A stretch of DNA of 64,000 bases, from positions 310,001-374,000 of the forward strand of contig CBDHEM010000069.1 in the NCBI GenBank assembly GCA_965261955.1, in the 5' to 3' direction. The position numbers and the translations under genes were made by a program. The notes below the pieces were generated by a model. The model saw only the letters and a program-made list of their open reading frames with translations, was not told the DNA's origin and did no database searches. Positions 32,046 through 41,122 of this stretch are shown in pieces (position 1 is the stretch's first letter; the number at the start of each line of letters is the position of its first letter). Source of the stretch: JABAAI01 sp965261955. GTDB lineage: Bacteria; Spirochaetota; Leptospiria; Leptospirales; Leptonemataceae.

Positions 32046-35000
32046 ATGGCAAAAAAAAAAATCACAACCAAAAGAAAGACAACTTCTAAAAAGAAGCTAA
32101 AAACTCCGATAAAAAAGACTTCAACTAAAAAAAAGTTAACTTCCACTACAAAGAATAAATCCCTAACAACAATCAAAAAAAAATTCCCTCCGCCCTCTGC
32201 CTATCCTTTATGGCTCAACAATGCATTATCTTTTATCAAAAAGAAGGATATAAATGGGGAAAGCTATTTTGAGTCTGCAATTAATATCATTACGAACATA
32301 CCGGGCTATGCATTCCTAAACTTATACATTACTGAAACCGGAGAAAGCCATTCTCCAACAATACTTCCGTCATTTTTTTTGCTGAGAATTCACCAAAAGA
32401 ACAATGCTATGAACACTGCTATAGCAAACGAGGGAAAAGAAAAATTTCCTCTTTTCATCCCCAAAAAAGAGAAATTGCCCTTCCCTTGGGAAGAAGAGAG
32501 GTTGATAGAAAAAAATTCTAACAAAAATGATTTTTTACGACTCTATCAATATGAAAATGAAACCATGCATTCTTCGGGGGTGGAAGAAAAGACATATGTT
32601 TTTTATCAACCTCTCTGGAATAGAAGTAATGCTATAGGAGCCGTTAGTATTGTCTTTGAAAAGAAAAGCTCTTTATCCAAAGCGTCATTGCCTTATTTGG
32701 AAACGGCTAAACTCTTTTTAGTCAATTCTCTCATCAATGAAAGACTGTATTTTTATAGTGAAGATGTAAAGAAGCAAGAATCAGAACTTAGGAGCTCCTT
32801 TATTGACTTAAAGAAACAATTTTTAAAAATAAAAAAAGAAACAAAGAATAAAGAAAATCATCTTTTATCAGTAATTGAAAAAGAAAAAAAGGAAAAAGAT
32901 AAGGAAGAGAGGGGGAGAAAAGAAAATCAAAAAGCCTTAACTTCCCTAGAAATAGAGGGGATAAAATTAAAAGATGACTTAGAAAAACAAAAAAATAAAT
33001 CAGTTCACCTAACAAGTGAACTCAGTTCTGCTATAGAAAATAATCAGCGCTTAGTCACTCAAGAAGAAAAACAAAGACAAGAAAAAGAAGAACTTTCAAA
33101 AAAACTCAGTTATTTTGAAAATGCAAAAAATGAAATAGAAACACTATTTCAACAAAAACAACAAGAGTTCACACAAGAAAAAGAAGAACTTTCAAAAAAA
33201 CTCAGTTATTTCGAAAACGCAAAAAATGAAATAGAAACACTATTTCAACAAAAACAACAAGAGTTCACACAAGAAAAAGAAGAACTTTCAAAAAAACTCA
33301 GTTATTTCGAAAACGCAAAAAATGAAATAGAAACACTATTTCAACAAAAACAACAAGAGTTCACACAAGAAAAAGAAGAACTTTCAAAAAAACTCAGTTA
33401 TTTCGAAAATGCAAAAAATGAAATAGAAACACTATTTCAACAAAAACAACAAGAGTTCACACAAGAAAAAGAAGAACTTTCAAAAAAACTCAGTTATTTT
33501 GAAAATGCAAAAAATGAAATAGAAACATTGTTTCAACAAAAACAACAAGAATATAGTTATAGAGAAGAAGAACTTAAAAGGGAGCTCCAAAAAAATCAAA
33601 CAGAATTAGAAAAGATAAAAGAAGAAGTAGTGGCAACTCTTCAAAACGAACGTCAAAATATGCAAGAGCATTTTGATGAAAAGCACAAAGAGATTTATCA
33701 AAATTACAAAGAAAAAGATAAAGAAGCCAAAGAAGCCAAAAAACAAATCGTCAAAACCGAACGAAGGTTCGAGCAAGTTCAAAGTTTTTCAACTAAAAAA
33801 GAAAAAGATGATAAAGAAAAACAGGAAAAACTTCAAAAAGAGATTTCATCATTACAAAATCTCTTTGAGCAATACAAGGGGAAGGCTAAAAAAACAGAAG
33901 AGGGCCTACAGGATAAAATCAGAAAAATAAAGCAAGAAGGCATAGAAGAAAGTAATTTTTTTCAAATGGAGAAAGCCAAACAAAAAGAAAAGTTATTGCA
34001 ACACGAAAAAGAAATTCCTATACTCAAAAAACAAAAAACAGAAGGAGAGTATGCTCTAAAAAAAGAAAAAGAAAAGACAGAAAATTTACATGAAAAGGAA
34101 AAATCTCTTCAAGATCAATTAGATGAAAAAAATAAAGAGATACAAGCACAGATCACACAAAACCGAAAAGATAAAGGCGAACGTAAATTTCAACTACTGG
34201 ATGAATTGAGAAAGCAAAGACAAGAATACAATGAAAAAATACGGATTGCTGTTGAAGATAGAAAGGCTAAAGAAGCCATGCAATTAGAAAAACATAAGAT
34301 TGAAAAAGAAAACGATTCACTAATTGAACAACGTACTATTTCCTTACAACAACTTGCTGAAGCGGAAAGTAAATATCATAATCAAGAAAAAGAATTGCAA
34401 ACATTCAATCAAGAAATGGCCAACCTAAGAGAAGAACAAAAGAAATTAAAAACAGCGATACGAGCTCAAAGTAATGAACTCAATACTTCTTATGAAGAAA
34501 AGAGGGCCATAGAAAAAACATTTCACACACATAAGGACAGAGAAATTCATTTAGAAAAAGCCCTTTTCTCCGTCAACAAGGAAGTATACTTTCAAAAAGC
34601 ACACCTTGATGCAGAAAAAGAAAAAAGGTTAGAAGCAGATGAACAAATATTGAAAAAAAATCAGCAAATAGAGACTCTCCAAAAAAGCCTACACAGTGCC
34701 CATATGAAACAAAAGAGATGGGAACAAGAACGCATGCATGCTTTTCAAAATGAGAAAGAAGAAAAGAATAAATCACAACCCCTCCTCCCAACTATTCTAC
34801 ACAGCCTATCTCATGGGAAAAATCTAGAAGAAAAAATTCTACTTTTAGATAAAGGTTTTCTACCGGAGGAGCAAATCGAACGGATTTTTGTCTATAGCCT
34901 ATTCGAGAAAGAACGAATTCAATGGGAAGGTGGTTACTGGCAAAAGAAAAGCTTATTCTCGGATCTCCCCATAATTTTTTCTATAGGTGATAGTGCCTTC

Positions 35001-35957
35001 GGAGAAGTATTTACAAATCCCTATCCTAAGATTATTACGGAAACAGATGAAATTCAAAATATAGATCTACCAGTAATCGTAAAAAAATATATACTAGCAA
35101 AACATACAGATATACTAGAAGCAGAAAAAAAGGAAAGCCTCCTTCCTCATACAATAGCCATTTTTCCATTACTCACCAATGGAACTGTTTCTGGTGTACT
35201 TACGCTTTCTTCACAAAAAAAACAAGTATTTGAGAAAAAAACTATTATAGAAACGATATCTCAAATCACCCCTTTACTTAGTATTGCTCTTCAACAAGCG
35301 AAACACGGGGATACTCTCCATAAAAAACAAGAAAGTATACAAAGTTTATACCAATTCAATGGTTACTTACAAAATCGCTATGCAAATGCCATAAAGAATA
35401 TTCAACAAATCGTACAAAAATTAAAGACACAATTACCACAAAACCTTACCTCAGACTTACTACAGAGTATAAATTCTTTTCCCAATCTACTATCAATCCA
35501 TACGCAAAATGATTCCAAAGAAAGGGATTATCACTTCATCAATTGGATAAAATTAGCTGGGGAAAGGGCACAAAACAAAGTAGGTGTGTCCTTTGAACAT
35601 AAAATAGATAAAGAAGCTACTCGGGAGTTGATCAAAGCTACAGGTGAAAACTATCCCAGCCTGTACTGGCTTACTTTTGAAATAATCGAAAATATTATAC
35701 AACATAGCCAAGCAACGAAAATGCATATTCGACTAGAAAAAAAAGACACAAAAATTCAATTCAATATCACTGATAATGGAGATGGCTTGGCACGTACATC
35801 AGAAAGAAAAGAGATTGACCATGTTGGGAAAGACTTCAAAAATATTCATAGCCTAGCTAAACTTTGTGGGGGTCACATTGAGCTTGGAAAAGATGAAAGA
35901 GGGTTTGGTTTATCCATCACCGTAAACTGGTTGGAAAGGGGACAGAACGCCTCGTAA
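32046..35957 (+). CDS. Coiled-coil protein with GAF-like regions and C-terminal HATPase_c domain
   Basis: This 1,303-residue protein is a sensor-kinase-like, probably cytoplasmic coiled-coil protein. Residues 1-48 are extremely Lys/Thr-rich (KKKITTKRKTTSKKK). Residues about 55-235 look like a degenerate GAF domain (YVFYQPLWNRSNAIGAVSIVF). Residues about 240-900 are continuous Glu/Lys/Gln coiled coil, including five 32-residue repeats. Residues about 915-1110 resemble a second GAF domain (TIAIFPLLTNGTVSGVLTLSS). The C terminus has the ATPase boxes: N box EIIENIIQHSQATKMHI, G1 ITDNGDGLA and G2 GFGLSI. I see no convincing phosphoacceptor histidine box, so kinase activity is uncertain; an ATP-driven scaffold or an anti-sigma-like role is possible. 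No transmembrane segment and no adjacent response regulator. Confidence 0.8.
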   Translation: MAKKKITTKRKTTSKKKLKTPIKKTSTKKKLTSTTKNKSLTTIKKKFPPPSAYPLWLNNALSFIKKKDINGESYFESAINIITNIPGYAFLNLYITETGESHSPTILPSFFLLRIHQKNNAMNTAIANEGKEKFPLFIPKKEKLPFPWEEERLIEKNSNKNDFLRLYQYENETMHSSGVEEKTYVFYQPLWNRSNAIGAVSIVFEKKSSLSKASLPYLETAKLFLVNSLINERLYFYSEDVKKQESELRSSFIDLKKQFLKIKKETKNKENHLLSVIEKEKKEKDKEERGRKENQKALTSLEIEGIKLKDDLEKQKNKSVHLTSELSSAIENNQRLVTQEEKQRQEKEELSKKLSYFENAKNEIETLFQQKQQEFTQEKEELSKKLSYFENAKNEIETLFQQKQQEFTQEKEELSKKLSYFENAKNEIETLFQQKQQEFTQEKEELSKKLSYFENAKNEIETLFQQKQQEFTQEKEELSKKLSYFENAKNEIETLFQQKQQEYSYREEELKRELQKNQTELEKIKEEVVATLQNERQNMQEHFDEKHKEIYQNYKEKDKEAKEAKKQIVKTERRFEQVQSFSTKKEKDDKEKQEKLQKEISSLQNLFEQYKGKAKKTEEGLQDKIRKIKQEGIEESNFFQMEKAKQKEKLLQHEKEIPILKKQKTEGEYALKKEKEKTENLHEKEKSLQDQLDEKNKEIQAQITQNRKDKGERKFQLLDELRKQRQEYNEKIRIAVEDRKAKEAMQLEKHKIEKENDSLIEQRTISLQQLAEAESKYHNQEKELQTFNQEMANLREEQKKLKTAIRAQSNELNTSYEEKRAIEKTFHTHKDREIHLEKALFSVNKEVYFQKAHLDAEKEKRLEADEQILKKNQQIETLQKSLHSAHMKQKRWEQERMHAFQNEKEEKNKSQPLLPTILHSLSHGKNLEEKILLLDKGFLPEEQIERIFVYSLFEKERIQWEGGYWQKKSLFSDLPIIFSIGDSAFGEVFTNPYPKIITETDEIQNIDLPVIVKKYILAKHTDILEAEKKESLLPHTIAIFPLLTNGTVSGVLTLSSQKKQVFEKKTIIETISQITPLLSIALQQAKHGDTLHKKQESIQSLYQFNGYLQNRYANAIKNIQQIVQKLKTQLPQNLTSDLLQSINSFPNLLSIHTQNDSKERDYHFINWIKLAGERAQNKVGVSFEHKIDKEATRELIKATGENYPSLYWLTFEIIENIIQHSQATKMHIRLEKKDTKIQFNITDNGDGLARTSERKEIDHVGKDFKNIHSLAKLCGGHIELGKDERGFGLSITVNWLERGQNAS
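33081..33555 (+). repeat. Five 96-bp tandem repeats in the coiled-coil gene
   Basis: Units begin at 33081, 33177, 33273, 33369 and 33465, each starting gaaaaagaagaactttcaaa and encoding 32 residues (EKEELSKKLSYFENAKN... ending QQEFTQ). They differ only at scattered third-position changes such as tttgaaaat versus ttcgaaaac; the fifth diverges in its last few codons. The near identity indicates recent expansion. Confidence 0.95.
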
Positions 35958-35980
35958 AAAATAATAAGGCTTTCGTCATT

Positions 35981-36571
35981 TTACAAAAAACTATTTTTCA
36001 CCCAATAGCGCACAGTATAGGGCAGAAATAGATCTAACCCGCGATCAATATCTACAATTTCAGCTTGATTACCATTTTGAGATTGATTTTTTGCACCATC
36101 TCTAGTCTCAAGCCAAACCATCGTGGGATATGATCGCACTTGAAATTGTTGATGAAGCCGACTATTCGTATCTATATAAAGTGGAAATGAAATCTTTTCT
36201 TTCTTTCGGTATTGCTCAAGTGTATCTGCCTTCTCTTCCGAAATAGCCAGAACAGTAAACTCTGGACCATATAATTCTTTTTGAATTTTTTGAATAGAAG
36301 AAAGTTGGAAGTGACAAGAACCACACCAAGTGGCAAAAAAATAAAGAAGGACTTTCTTACCACGTAAACTAGGCTGACTCACTTGCTCTCTCTCCATCAA
36401 AGCAGATGTTTTTTTTATTTCAAAATTCACCACGGGACGGCTCATCAACTGGCGATCAGAAAGATACTGAGGCAACCTTTGCCAAATTACGTAAAAAAAA
36501 GCAAAACCAAAAAAAGAAAGTGAAAGCCAATTGCTCCGCAAATAAGTAAAGATATTATACAACATAATCAA
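35981..36571 (-). CDS. TlpA/ResA-like membrane-anchored thioredoxin-fold protein
   Basis: Periplasm-facing thiol-disulfide oxidoreductase anchored by one N-terminal helix (about residues 13-31, LSLSFFGFAFFYVIWQ). The redox motif is FFATWCGSCHFQL (CGSC, about residues 83-86), followed by the TlpA-type VLAISEEKADTLEQYRKKE and the thioredoxin cis-proline region VRSYPTMVWLE. Members of this group reduce periplasmic disulfides, often for cytochrome c maturation. It lies 68 bases after atpA on the same strand and may be read with the ATP synthase genes, occupying the place where atpG would be expected. The gene is convergent with the coiled-coil gene, with 23 bases between their ends. Confidence 0.82.
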   Translation of the reverse strand: MIMLYNIFTYLRSNWLSLSFFGFAFFYVIWQRLPQYLSDRQLMSRPVVNFEIKKTSALMEREQVSQPSLRGKKVLLYFFATWCGSCHFQLSSIQKIQKELYGPEFTVLAISEEKADTLEQYRKKEKISFPLYIDTNSRLHQQFQVRSYPTMVWLETRDGAKNQSQNGNQAEIVDIDRGLDLFLPYTVRYWVKNSFL

Positions 36572-36639
36572 ACAAGGCTAAACTTGCCACAAGATATAAA
36601 CTCAAAATAAATCAGTCATCCATTATACAGTAAACAAAA

Positions 36640-38154
36640 TTATTTTAAAGCGACCACATACTGATCAGCAAAATCTTTAATAGCCTTGGCTACAACGTCT
36701 TCTTCTTGAAACTTTCCTGTGTCTTTGATCGAAAGCAGTATATTTCCATGCTTTTTTCGAAAATACTCAATTAGTTTTGCTTCAAAATCACGAATATTTT
36801 TTACGGGTACCGTATCCATTTGGCCCTGAGTGACACCAAAAATCGAAATAATTTGTTCTTCCACCGCCCATGGATTAGATTCATCTTGTTTAAGTATTTC
36901 CAAAACACGATAACCACGATCCAGCTGCCTTTGAGTTACGGTGTCTAGGTCTGTTCCTAGCTGTGCAAAGGCTTCTAGTTCACGAAATTGAGCAAGGTCT
37001 AATTTTAATTTACCAGCAACAGATTTCATTGCTTTAATCTGAGCTGCCCCTCCAACACGACTCACAGAAATACCAACTTCTACGGCAGGCCTCTGGCCAG
37101 AGGCAAAGAGATTCGGTTGTAAATATATCTGGCCATCTGTGATGGAAATCACATTCGTGGGAATATAAGCGCTCACCTCTCCATCCTGTGTTTCGATAAT
37201 AGGAAGTGCGGTGAGACTTCCAGCACCGTACTCATCACTCAGTTTCACAGCACGTTCTAAAAGACGACTATGTAAATAAAAGACATCTCCCGGAAAAGCC
37301 TCCCTTCCCGGAGGACGACGTAAGAGCAAAGACATTTGACGATAGGCATTCGCTTGTTTACTCAAATCATCATAAACACATAGAGTGGCGGCCTGCTTTT
37401 CGTACATAAAGTGCTCAGCCATGGCTGTTCCGGAATACGGAGCTAAATATTGCAAAGGAGCTGGATCAGCCGCAGAGGCGACCACGATAATCGTATAATC
37501 CATACAACCCTGCTTCCTCAGTTTTTCCTCAAGAGCAACAACTCCAGAAGACTTTTGACCAATGGCCACATAAACACAAATCACACCACTATCCTTTTGA
37601 TTGATAATCGTATCAATCGCAACGGCTGTTTTTCCAGTACCCCTATCACCAATAATCAATTCACGTTGCCCACGACCAATGGGAATCATAGAATCTATAG
37701 CCTTAATTCCGGTCTGCATAGGTTCATGAACTGGCTTACGTCGAGCTATGCCCGGAGCAATAATCTCAATTGGGCGGGTACTCGTTGTTTTTATAGGACC
37801 CCTTCCATCAATGGGGTTACCCAATGGGTCCACTATTCTACCTAACATGCCTTTACCGGTGGGAATTTCTAATACCCGGCCTAAACGCTTGACTTGGAAG
37901 CCTTCCCTAAGTTTCAAATAATCCCCCAGAACAACCACACCCACAGAGTTTTCTTCTAGGTTAAAAGCAAGTCCCGGTATTCCATTTTCAAACTCAACCA
38001 TCTCATTATACATTACATCCTCTAATCCGTAAACACGAGCGATACCATCCCCAACCGAAAGTACCTCTCCGACTTCCGCCATATCTATTTTTGTATCATA
38101 GTTACGTATTTCTTTTTTGAGAACACTAACTATCTCATCTGTTTTAATTTTCAT
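36640..38154 (-). CDS. atpA: F-type ATP synthase alpha subunit
   Basis: Non-catalytic nucleotide-binding subunit of F1. At 504 residues it is full length. The P-loop is IIGDRGTGKTAVA (about residues 166-178); the alpha signature PAVEVGISVSRVGGAAQ lies near residue 362, and the arginine of VSRVGG is the arginine finger region. The family opening blocks VGDGIARVYGL and GMVLGRIVDPLGNPIDG-like (MLGRIVDPLGNPIDGRG) are present. Its ATG overlaps the end of atpH by 11 bases, a usual sign of translational coupling. Unusually, atpG, atpD and atpC do not follow; a thioredoxin-like gene does. Confidence 0.97.
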   Translation of the reverse strand: MKIKTDEIVSVLKKEIRNYDTKIDMAEVGEVLSVGDGIARVYGLEDVMYNEMVEFENGIPGLAFNLEENSVGVVVLGDYLKLREGFQVKRLGRVLEIPTGKGMLGRIVDPLGNPIDGRGPIKTTSTRPIEIIAPGIARRKPVHEPMQTGIKAIDSMIPIGRGQRELIIGDRGTGKTAVAIDTIINQKDSGVICVYVAIGQKSSGVVALEEKLRKQGCMDYTIIVVASAADPAPLQYLAPYSGTAMAEHFMYEKQAATLCVYDDLSKQANAYRQMSLLLRRPPGREAFPGDVFYLHSRLLERAVKLSDEYGAGSLTALPIIETQDGEVSAYIPTNVISITDGQIYLQPNLFASGQRPAVEVGISVSRVGGAAQIKAMKSVAGKLKLDLAQFRELEAFAQLGTDLDTVTQRQLDRGYRVLEILKQDESNPWAVEEQIISIFGVTQGQMDTVPVKNIRDFEAKLIEYFRKKHGNILLSIKDTGKFQEEDVVAKAIKDFADQYVVALK

Positions 38155-38728
38155 AATATTCTTCTCCTAGGACATCCTGATTCAGAAATTTATCTTGAAT
38201 AGTGCGGAGACGAGTTTGTATACTAGCATCGATCAATAAACCTCCAGAACGAATCACAAGACCGCCTATCAAGTCGGGACACACTTCTCTTTCCATCACA
38301 ATATCTTTATCAAAATATTTTTTTAGTACTATGGATAGTTGCTCTTCTTCTGCTTTTGATAATTCTTTTGCACTACGAATACCCACGGACTGGAGCGAGA
38401 GAAAGTGGTGGGCTTGGCTTTGAAAGAGGGTTTGTATCAAAGGTAAATCACTGAAACGCTTGCGCTTCAAAAGTAAAAAAAAGAAATGAAGAAGCAATTT
38501 TTCTAAATTAGCTTCTAATTTGCCTTTTAAAGTTGCCGTTAGCAAATCCATTTGTGCCTTGTTGCTGGCTACGGGCGAAGTTAAAAACTTCCAAACATTC
38601 TTTTCCTTTTGAAAAGCAGAGACGCATTCTTTAAATTGTTCACATACGCTAGGGACAACACCCTCTTCCCGTGACAATTCTAAAAGAGTCTCGGCATAGA
38701 CCGCAGCAACTTTTGCTTCCGTCTGCAT
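38144..38728 (-). CDS. atpH: F-type ATP synthase delta subunit
   Basis: Delta links the F1 head to the peripheral stalk. The 194 residues show the family pattern: an N-terminal helical domain opening AKVAAVYAETLLELSREEG, a middle with LTSPVASNKAQMDLLTATLKGK (family: L.SP.......K...L), and the C-terminal segment with EVCPDLIGGLVIRSGGLLIDASIQTRLRTI, where the family has P.LIGG..I..G....D.S....L. It is followed by an 11-base overlap with atpA and lies seven bases behind atpF. Confidence 0.93.
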   Translation of the reverse strand: MQTEAKVAAVYAETLLELSREEGVVPSVCEQFKECVSAFQKEKNVWKFLTSPVASNKAQMDLLTATLKGKLEANLEKLLLHFFFLLLKRKRFSDLPLIQTLFQSQAHHFLSLQSVGIRSAKELSKAEEEQLSIVLKKYFDKDIVMEREVCPDLIGGLVIRSGGLLIDASIQTRLRTIQDKFLNQDVLGEEYYEN

Positions 38729-38735
38729 ACGTCAT

Positions 38736-39260
38736 CTAGCCTATACTTTGGAATTTGTGCATAGTATCATGTAGCAATTTTTCATGATCTTTTGTATTTA
38801 TATCACGACTCAATATCTCAGAAGCAATAGCTACAGCCAAACCCACAACCTGTTCTTTTGTTTCTGTGACCGCCACATCTTTCGCAACCTGTATTTCCCT
38901 TTTGCTTCGTTCCAACAAAGAGTGCGTTTCTTCCTTTGCCGCAGCCATCATTTTCTCTTTTTGCTCTTCCGCTTCTTTTCGACTCTGCGTGAGCACCTTT
39001 TGCCCTTCGCTCTGTAGCTCCTCAATTTTCTGCAAATACTCCGTCAATTTTCTCTCTGCATCATCCTTGAGCCTTCGTGCACTATCAATATCACTGTGTA
39101 TTTTTTCTGCTCTCTGGTCCAAAGCCACAGTAATAGGATGCCAAGCAAAACGATGCAAAAGAAAGAGGACAATACCAAAAATAATAAAAGTCCAGATAAC
39201 AAGACCCGGATTTACCTCAAGAAGAGCAATACCTCCCCCTTTTGCAAGAAACTCCAACAT
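38736..39260 (-). CDS. atpF: F-type ATP synthase b subunit
   Basis: Peripheral-stalk subunit: one N-terminal membrane helix (about residues 19-38, LVIWTFIIFGIVLFLLHRFAW) followed by a long charged coiled coil (about 45-165) with the usual run of Arg, Lys, Glu and Ala. The phrase HRFAWHPITVALDQRAEKIHSDID corresponds to the standard b-subunit junction (P....L..R...I...I). At 174 residues it is normal. Only one b-type gene is seen, so the stalk is probably a b homodimer. It lies between atpE (13 bases) and atpH (7 bases). Confidence 0.93.
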   Translation of the reverse strand: MLEFLAKGGGIALLEVNPGLVIWTFIIFGIVLFLLHRFAWHPITVALDQRAEKIHSDIDSARRLKDDAERKLTEYLQKIEELQSEGQKVLTQSRKEAEEQKEKMMAAAKEETHSLLERSKREIQVAKDVAVTETKEQVVGLAVAIASEILSRDINTKDHEKLLHDTMHKFQSIG

Positions 39261-39273
39261 TACAAAATTTTTA

Positions 39274-39570
39274 TCAGCGATTAGACTGTTCTATAGTCTT
39301 TACTGGCTTGTCTGGCTTGTCTGCAAACTTCTCTAACAACTCTGGTGACAAGTTTTGGCCAGCCAAAAACATAACCACTAGAGCGAAAAGAGCTGCACCC
39401 TCAATTAGAGCCGCTGATATAATCATAGCCGTTTGTATGGAACCGGCAGCCTCCGGTTGACGACTAATGCCCTCTACAGCCTGACCACCAATACGGCCAA
39501 TCCCAATACCCGCTCCTATAAGTATTAGACCCGCTCCTATACCTACTCCAACAATTGCAAATGCTATCAT
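39274..39570 (-). CDS. atpE: F-type ATP synthase c subunit
   Basis: Rotor-ring proteolipid with two membrane hairpin helices (about residues 3-25 and 45-70) and the polar loop RQPEA between them. The ion-binding carboxylate is the Glu of AALIEGAALFALV. The sodium-type ligands (Gln in helix 1 and Ser directly after the Glu) are replaced by Ile and Gly, so proton coupling is inferred. A charged C-terminal tail of about 25 residues (SPELLEKFADKPDKPVKTIE) makes it longer than the usual 75-85. It lies 19 bases after atpB. Confidence 0.95.
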   Translation of the reverse strand: MIAFAIVGVGIGAGLILIGAGIGIGRIGGQAVEGISRQPEAAGSIQTAMIISAALIEGAALFALVVMFLAGQNLSPELLEKFADKPDKPVKTIEQSNR

Positions 39571-39589
39571 CTATCTTCCTCCAAAAAAA

Positions 39590-40708
39590 TTAGTGCCGAT
39601 GCATGGCAGACCCTATAAAAAGGGATGTCAATAGCGTAAAAATGAAAGCCTGTAAAAAGGCCACCATTATTTCAAGAAAATATATAGCTACCGTCCCAGC
39701 TATGGATGCCATTCCAATTCCCGCTGCTCCTATGGCGGAAGCGACTCCACCAAACCAAAGACCAGCACTTTGAAAAATAAAACCTAAAAGAGCCAGTATC
39801 ATCACATGACCCGCTGTCATGTTGGCTAATAAACGTATCGTTAGAGCAAACCCTTTCGCTAAAGGTCCCACTATAAACTCTAGAAGCCAAAGGATGGGAT
39901 AAAGGGGAAGAGGTACACCAGCCGGAACCACACGCCAAAAGTAAGCAATACCTTGATAACGAAAACCCGTAACCCATATCATAAAAGCTGTGATGAAGGC
40001 TAGGCTAAAAGTAACAGACAAATCACCCGTGACCGTTATGCCGGGCCAAAGAGCAAGTAAGGGGCTTTCTGTAGACCCATGTCCATACTCTTCTCGCGAA
40101 GAAGGAGCATCATCAACTGTAACAGAAACATGATGCCAAACCTTTTCTATACCTTCTCCTATGGGAGGGAACAAACCGGCTATATTCAAAAAAAGAATGA
40201 AGAAAAAAAGACTAGCGATATAACTTGAATAAGATTTACCGTGGTGGCCCATGCTAGGCTCTACGATGTCCCTACGACACCAAGAATATAATGTCTCCAT
40301 AATATTAGAGAAACGACCAGTAATACGATATGGATTCTTGGCAATGCGACGGGCCGCTAGTATAACAAGCAAAACCAGTATCCCACCAACTATAAACATC
40401 TGTACCACTCTCCGAGTCAAATGCAAAGGAATACCACCACTATATTTATATAGTCTACCCGCCTGATCACGAAAAGCATAGCTCCGTAGAAAGGGCCTAT
40501 CTATAAAACGCTCATCACCTTCATAGACTTTCACTCCACCCAAGTTCCACTCCCATATAACAGAATCCATTAAGTGATGACTCAACAGAGAGCTTAAATC
40601 AAATTCATGAGAGTTGTGACTAGAAGCTTCACCACCTTTCTTGGCTTCGAGAGCAAGAGGAAGAGAGAATATCAGTAAACATAATATTACGTAGCTGTGT
40701 ACCTTCAT
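39590..40708 (-). CDS. atpB: F-type ATP synthase a subunit (long form)
   Basis: Stator channel subunit of FO. The essential arginine lies in FALTIRLLANMTAGHV (about residue 285), followed by the family C-terminal block EIMVAFLQAFIFTLLTSLFIG. At 372 residues it is much longer than E. coli AtpB (271): residues 1-21 look like a cleavable signal peptide (VILCLLIFSLPLALEA), followed by a hydrophilic region of about 75 residues before the first helix, and there is a polar insert near 195-215 (DDAPSSREEYGHGSTES). Long AtpB forms of this type occur in several spirochaetes and Bacteroidetes. It lies three bases after the small membrane gene. Confidence 0.95.
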   Translation of the reverse strand: MKVHSYVILCLLIFSLPLALEAKKGGEASSHNSHEFDLSSLLSHHLMDSVIWEWNLGGVKVYEGDERFIDRPFLRSYAFRDQAGRLYKYSGGIPLHLTRRVVQMFIVGGILVLLVILAARRIAKNPYRITGRFSNIMETLYSWCRRDIVEPSMGHHGKSYSSYIASLFFFILFLNIAGLFPPIGEGIEKVWHHVSVTVDDAPSSREEYGHGSTESPLLALWPGITVTGDLSVTFSLAFITAFMIWVTGFRYQGIAYFWRVVPAGVPLPLYPILWLLEFIVGPLAKGFALTIRLLANMTAGHVMILALLGFIFQSAGLWFGGVASAIGAAGIGMASIAGTVAIYFLEIMVAFLQAFIFTLLTSLFIGSAMHRH

Positions 40709-40711
40709 CCC

Positions 40712-41098
40712 TTACGCCCTATAACCATCTCTTCGAAATACCCATAAAGCAACAAGCTGAAAAAGCAAAAAAGATGCCACACTAATGGCATAAAGCTCTA
40801 GAGCTGGCACGACTATGGATAACTTATACCACCGAAAAAAAAATAAAATAAAAAAGATACCACCTATACGTAGTGCATTTGCACTTAGGTGCACGCCCGT
40901 GGCCCAAGCGGGACTATGCCTAGAGATATAACGACCAAAATAATATGGAAAGTGGCATAGAAAAAAAGCGAAGATATGAACAAAGAAACGAGAATGCCAA
41001 TCTATTAGAAGAACGGGTACCAGCCAATGCCCAACAAAAATCCCCACAGGAATAGAGAAACAAAGGAGCCACACCATAACCGCTTTACGTTTTGTCAA
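40712..41098 (-). CDS. Small membrane protein at the AtpI position
   Basis: A 128-residue protein with about four hydrophobic segments (residues about 8-30, 38-55, 72-92 and 98-120) and a basic C terminus (FRRDGYRA). It directly precedes atpB by three bases, where many operons carry AtpI or another FO-assembly membrane protein. I cannot align it convincingly with AtpI, so the assignment is by position only. It is separated from gmd by 24 bases. Confidence 0.6.
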   Translation of the reverse strand: MTKRKAVMVWLLCFSIPVGIFVGHWLVPVLLIDWHSRFFVHIFAFFLCHFPYYFGRYISRHSPAWATGVHLSANALRIGGIFFILFFFRWYKLSIVVPALELYAISVASFLLFQLVALWVFRRDGYRA

Positions 41099-41122
41099 AT
41101 TTGATTAGGACGCACCGATCAA

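Noticed and set aside
33673..33930. A Lys-rich plus-strand frame inside the coiled-coil gene
   Set aside because: It is an out-of-frame reading of an A-rich coding region, with no start signal.
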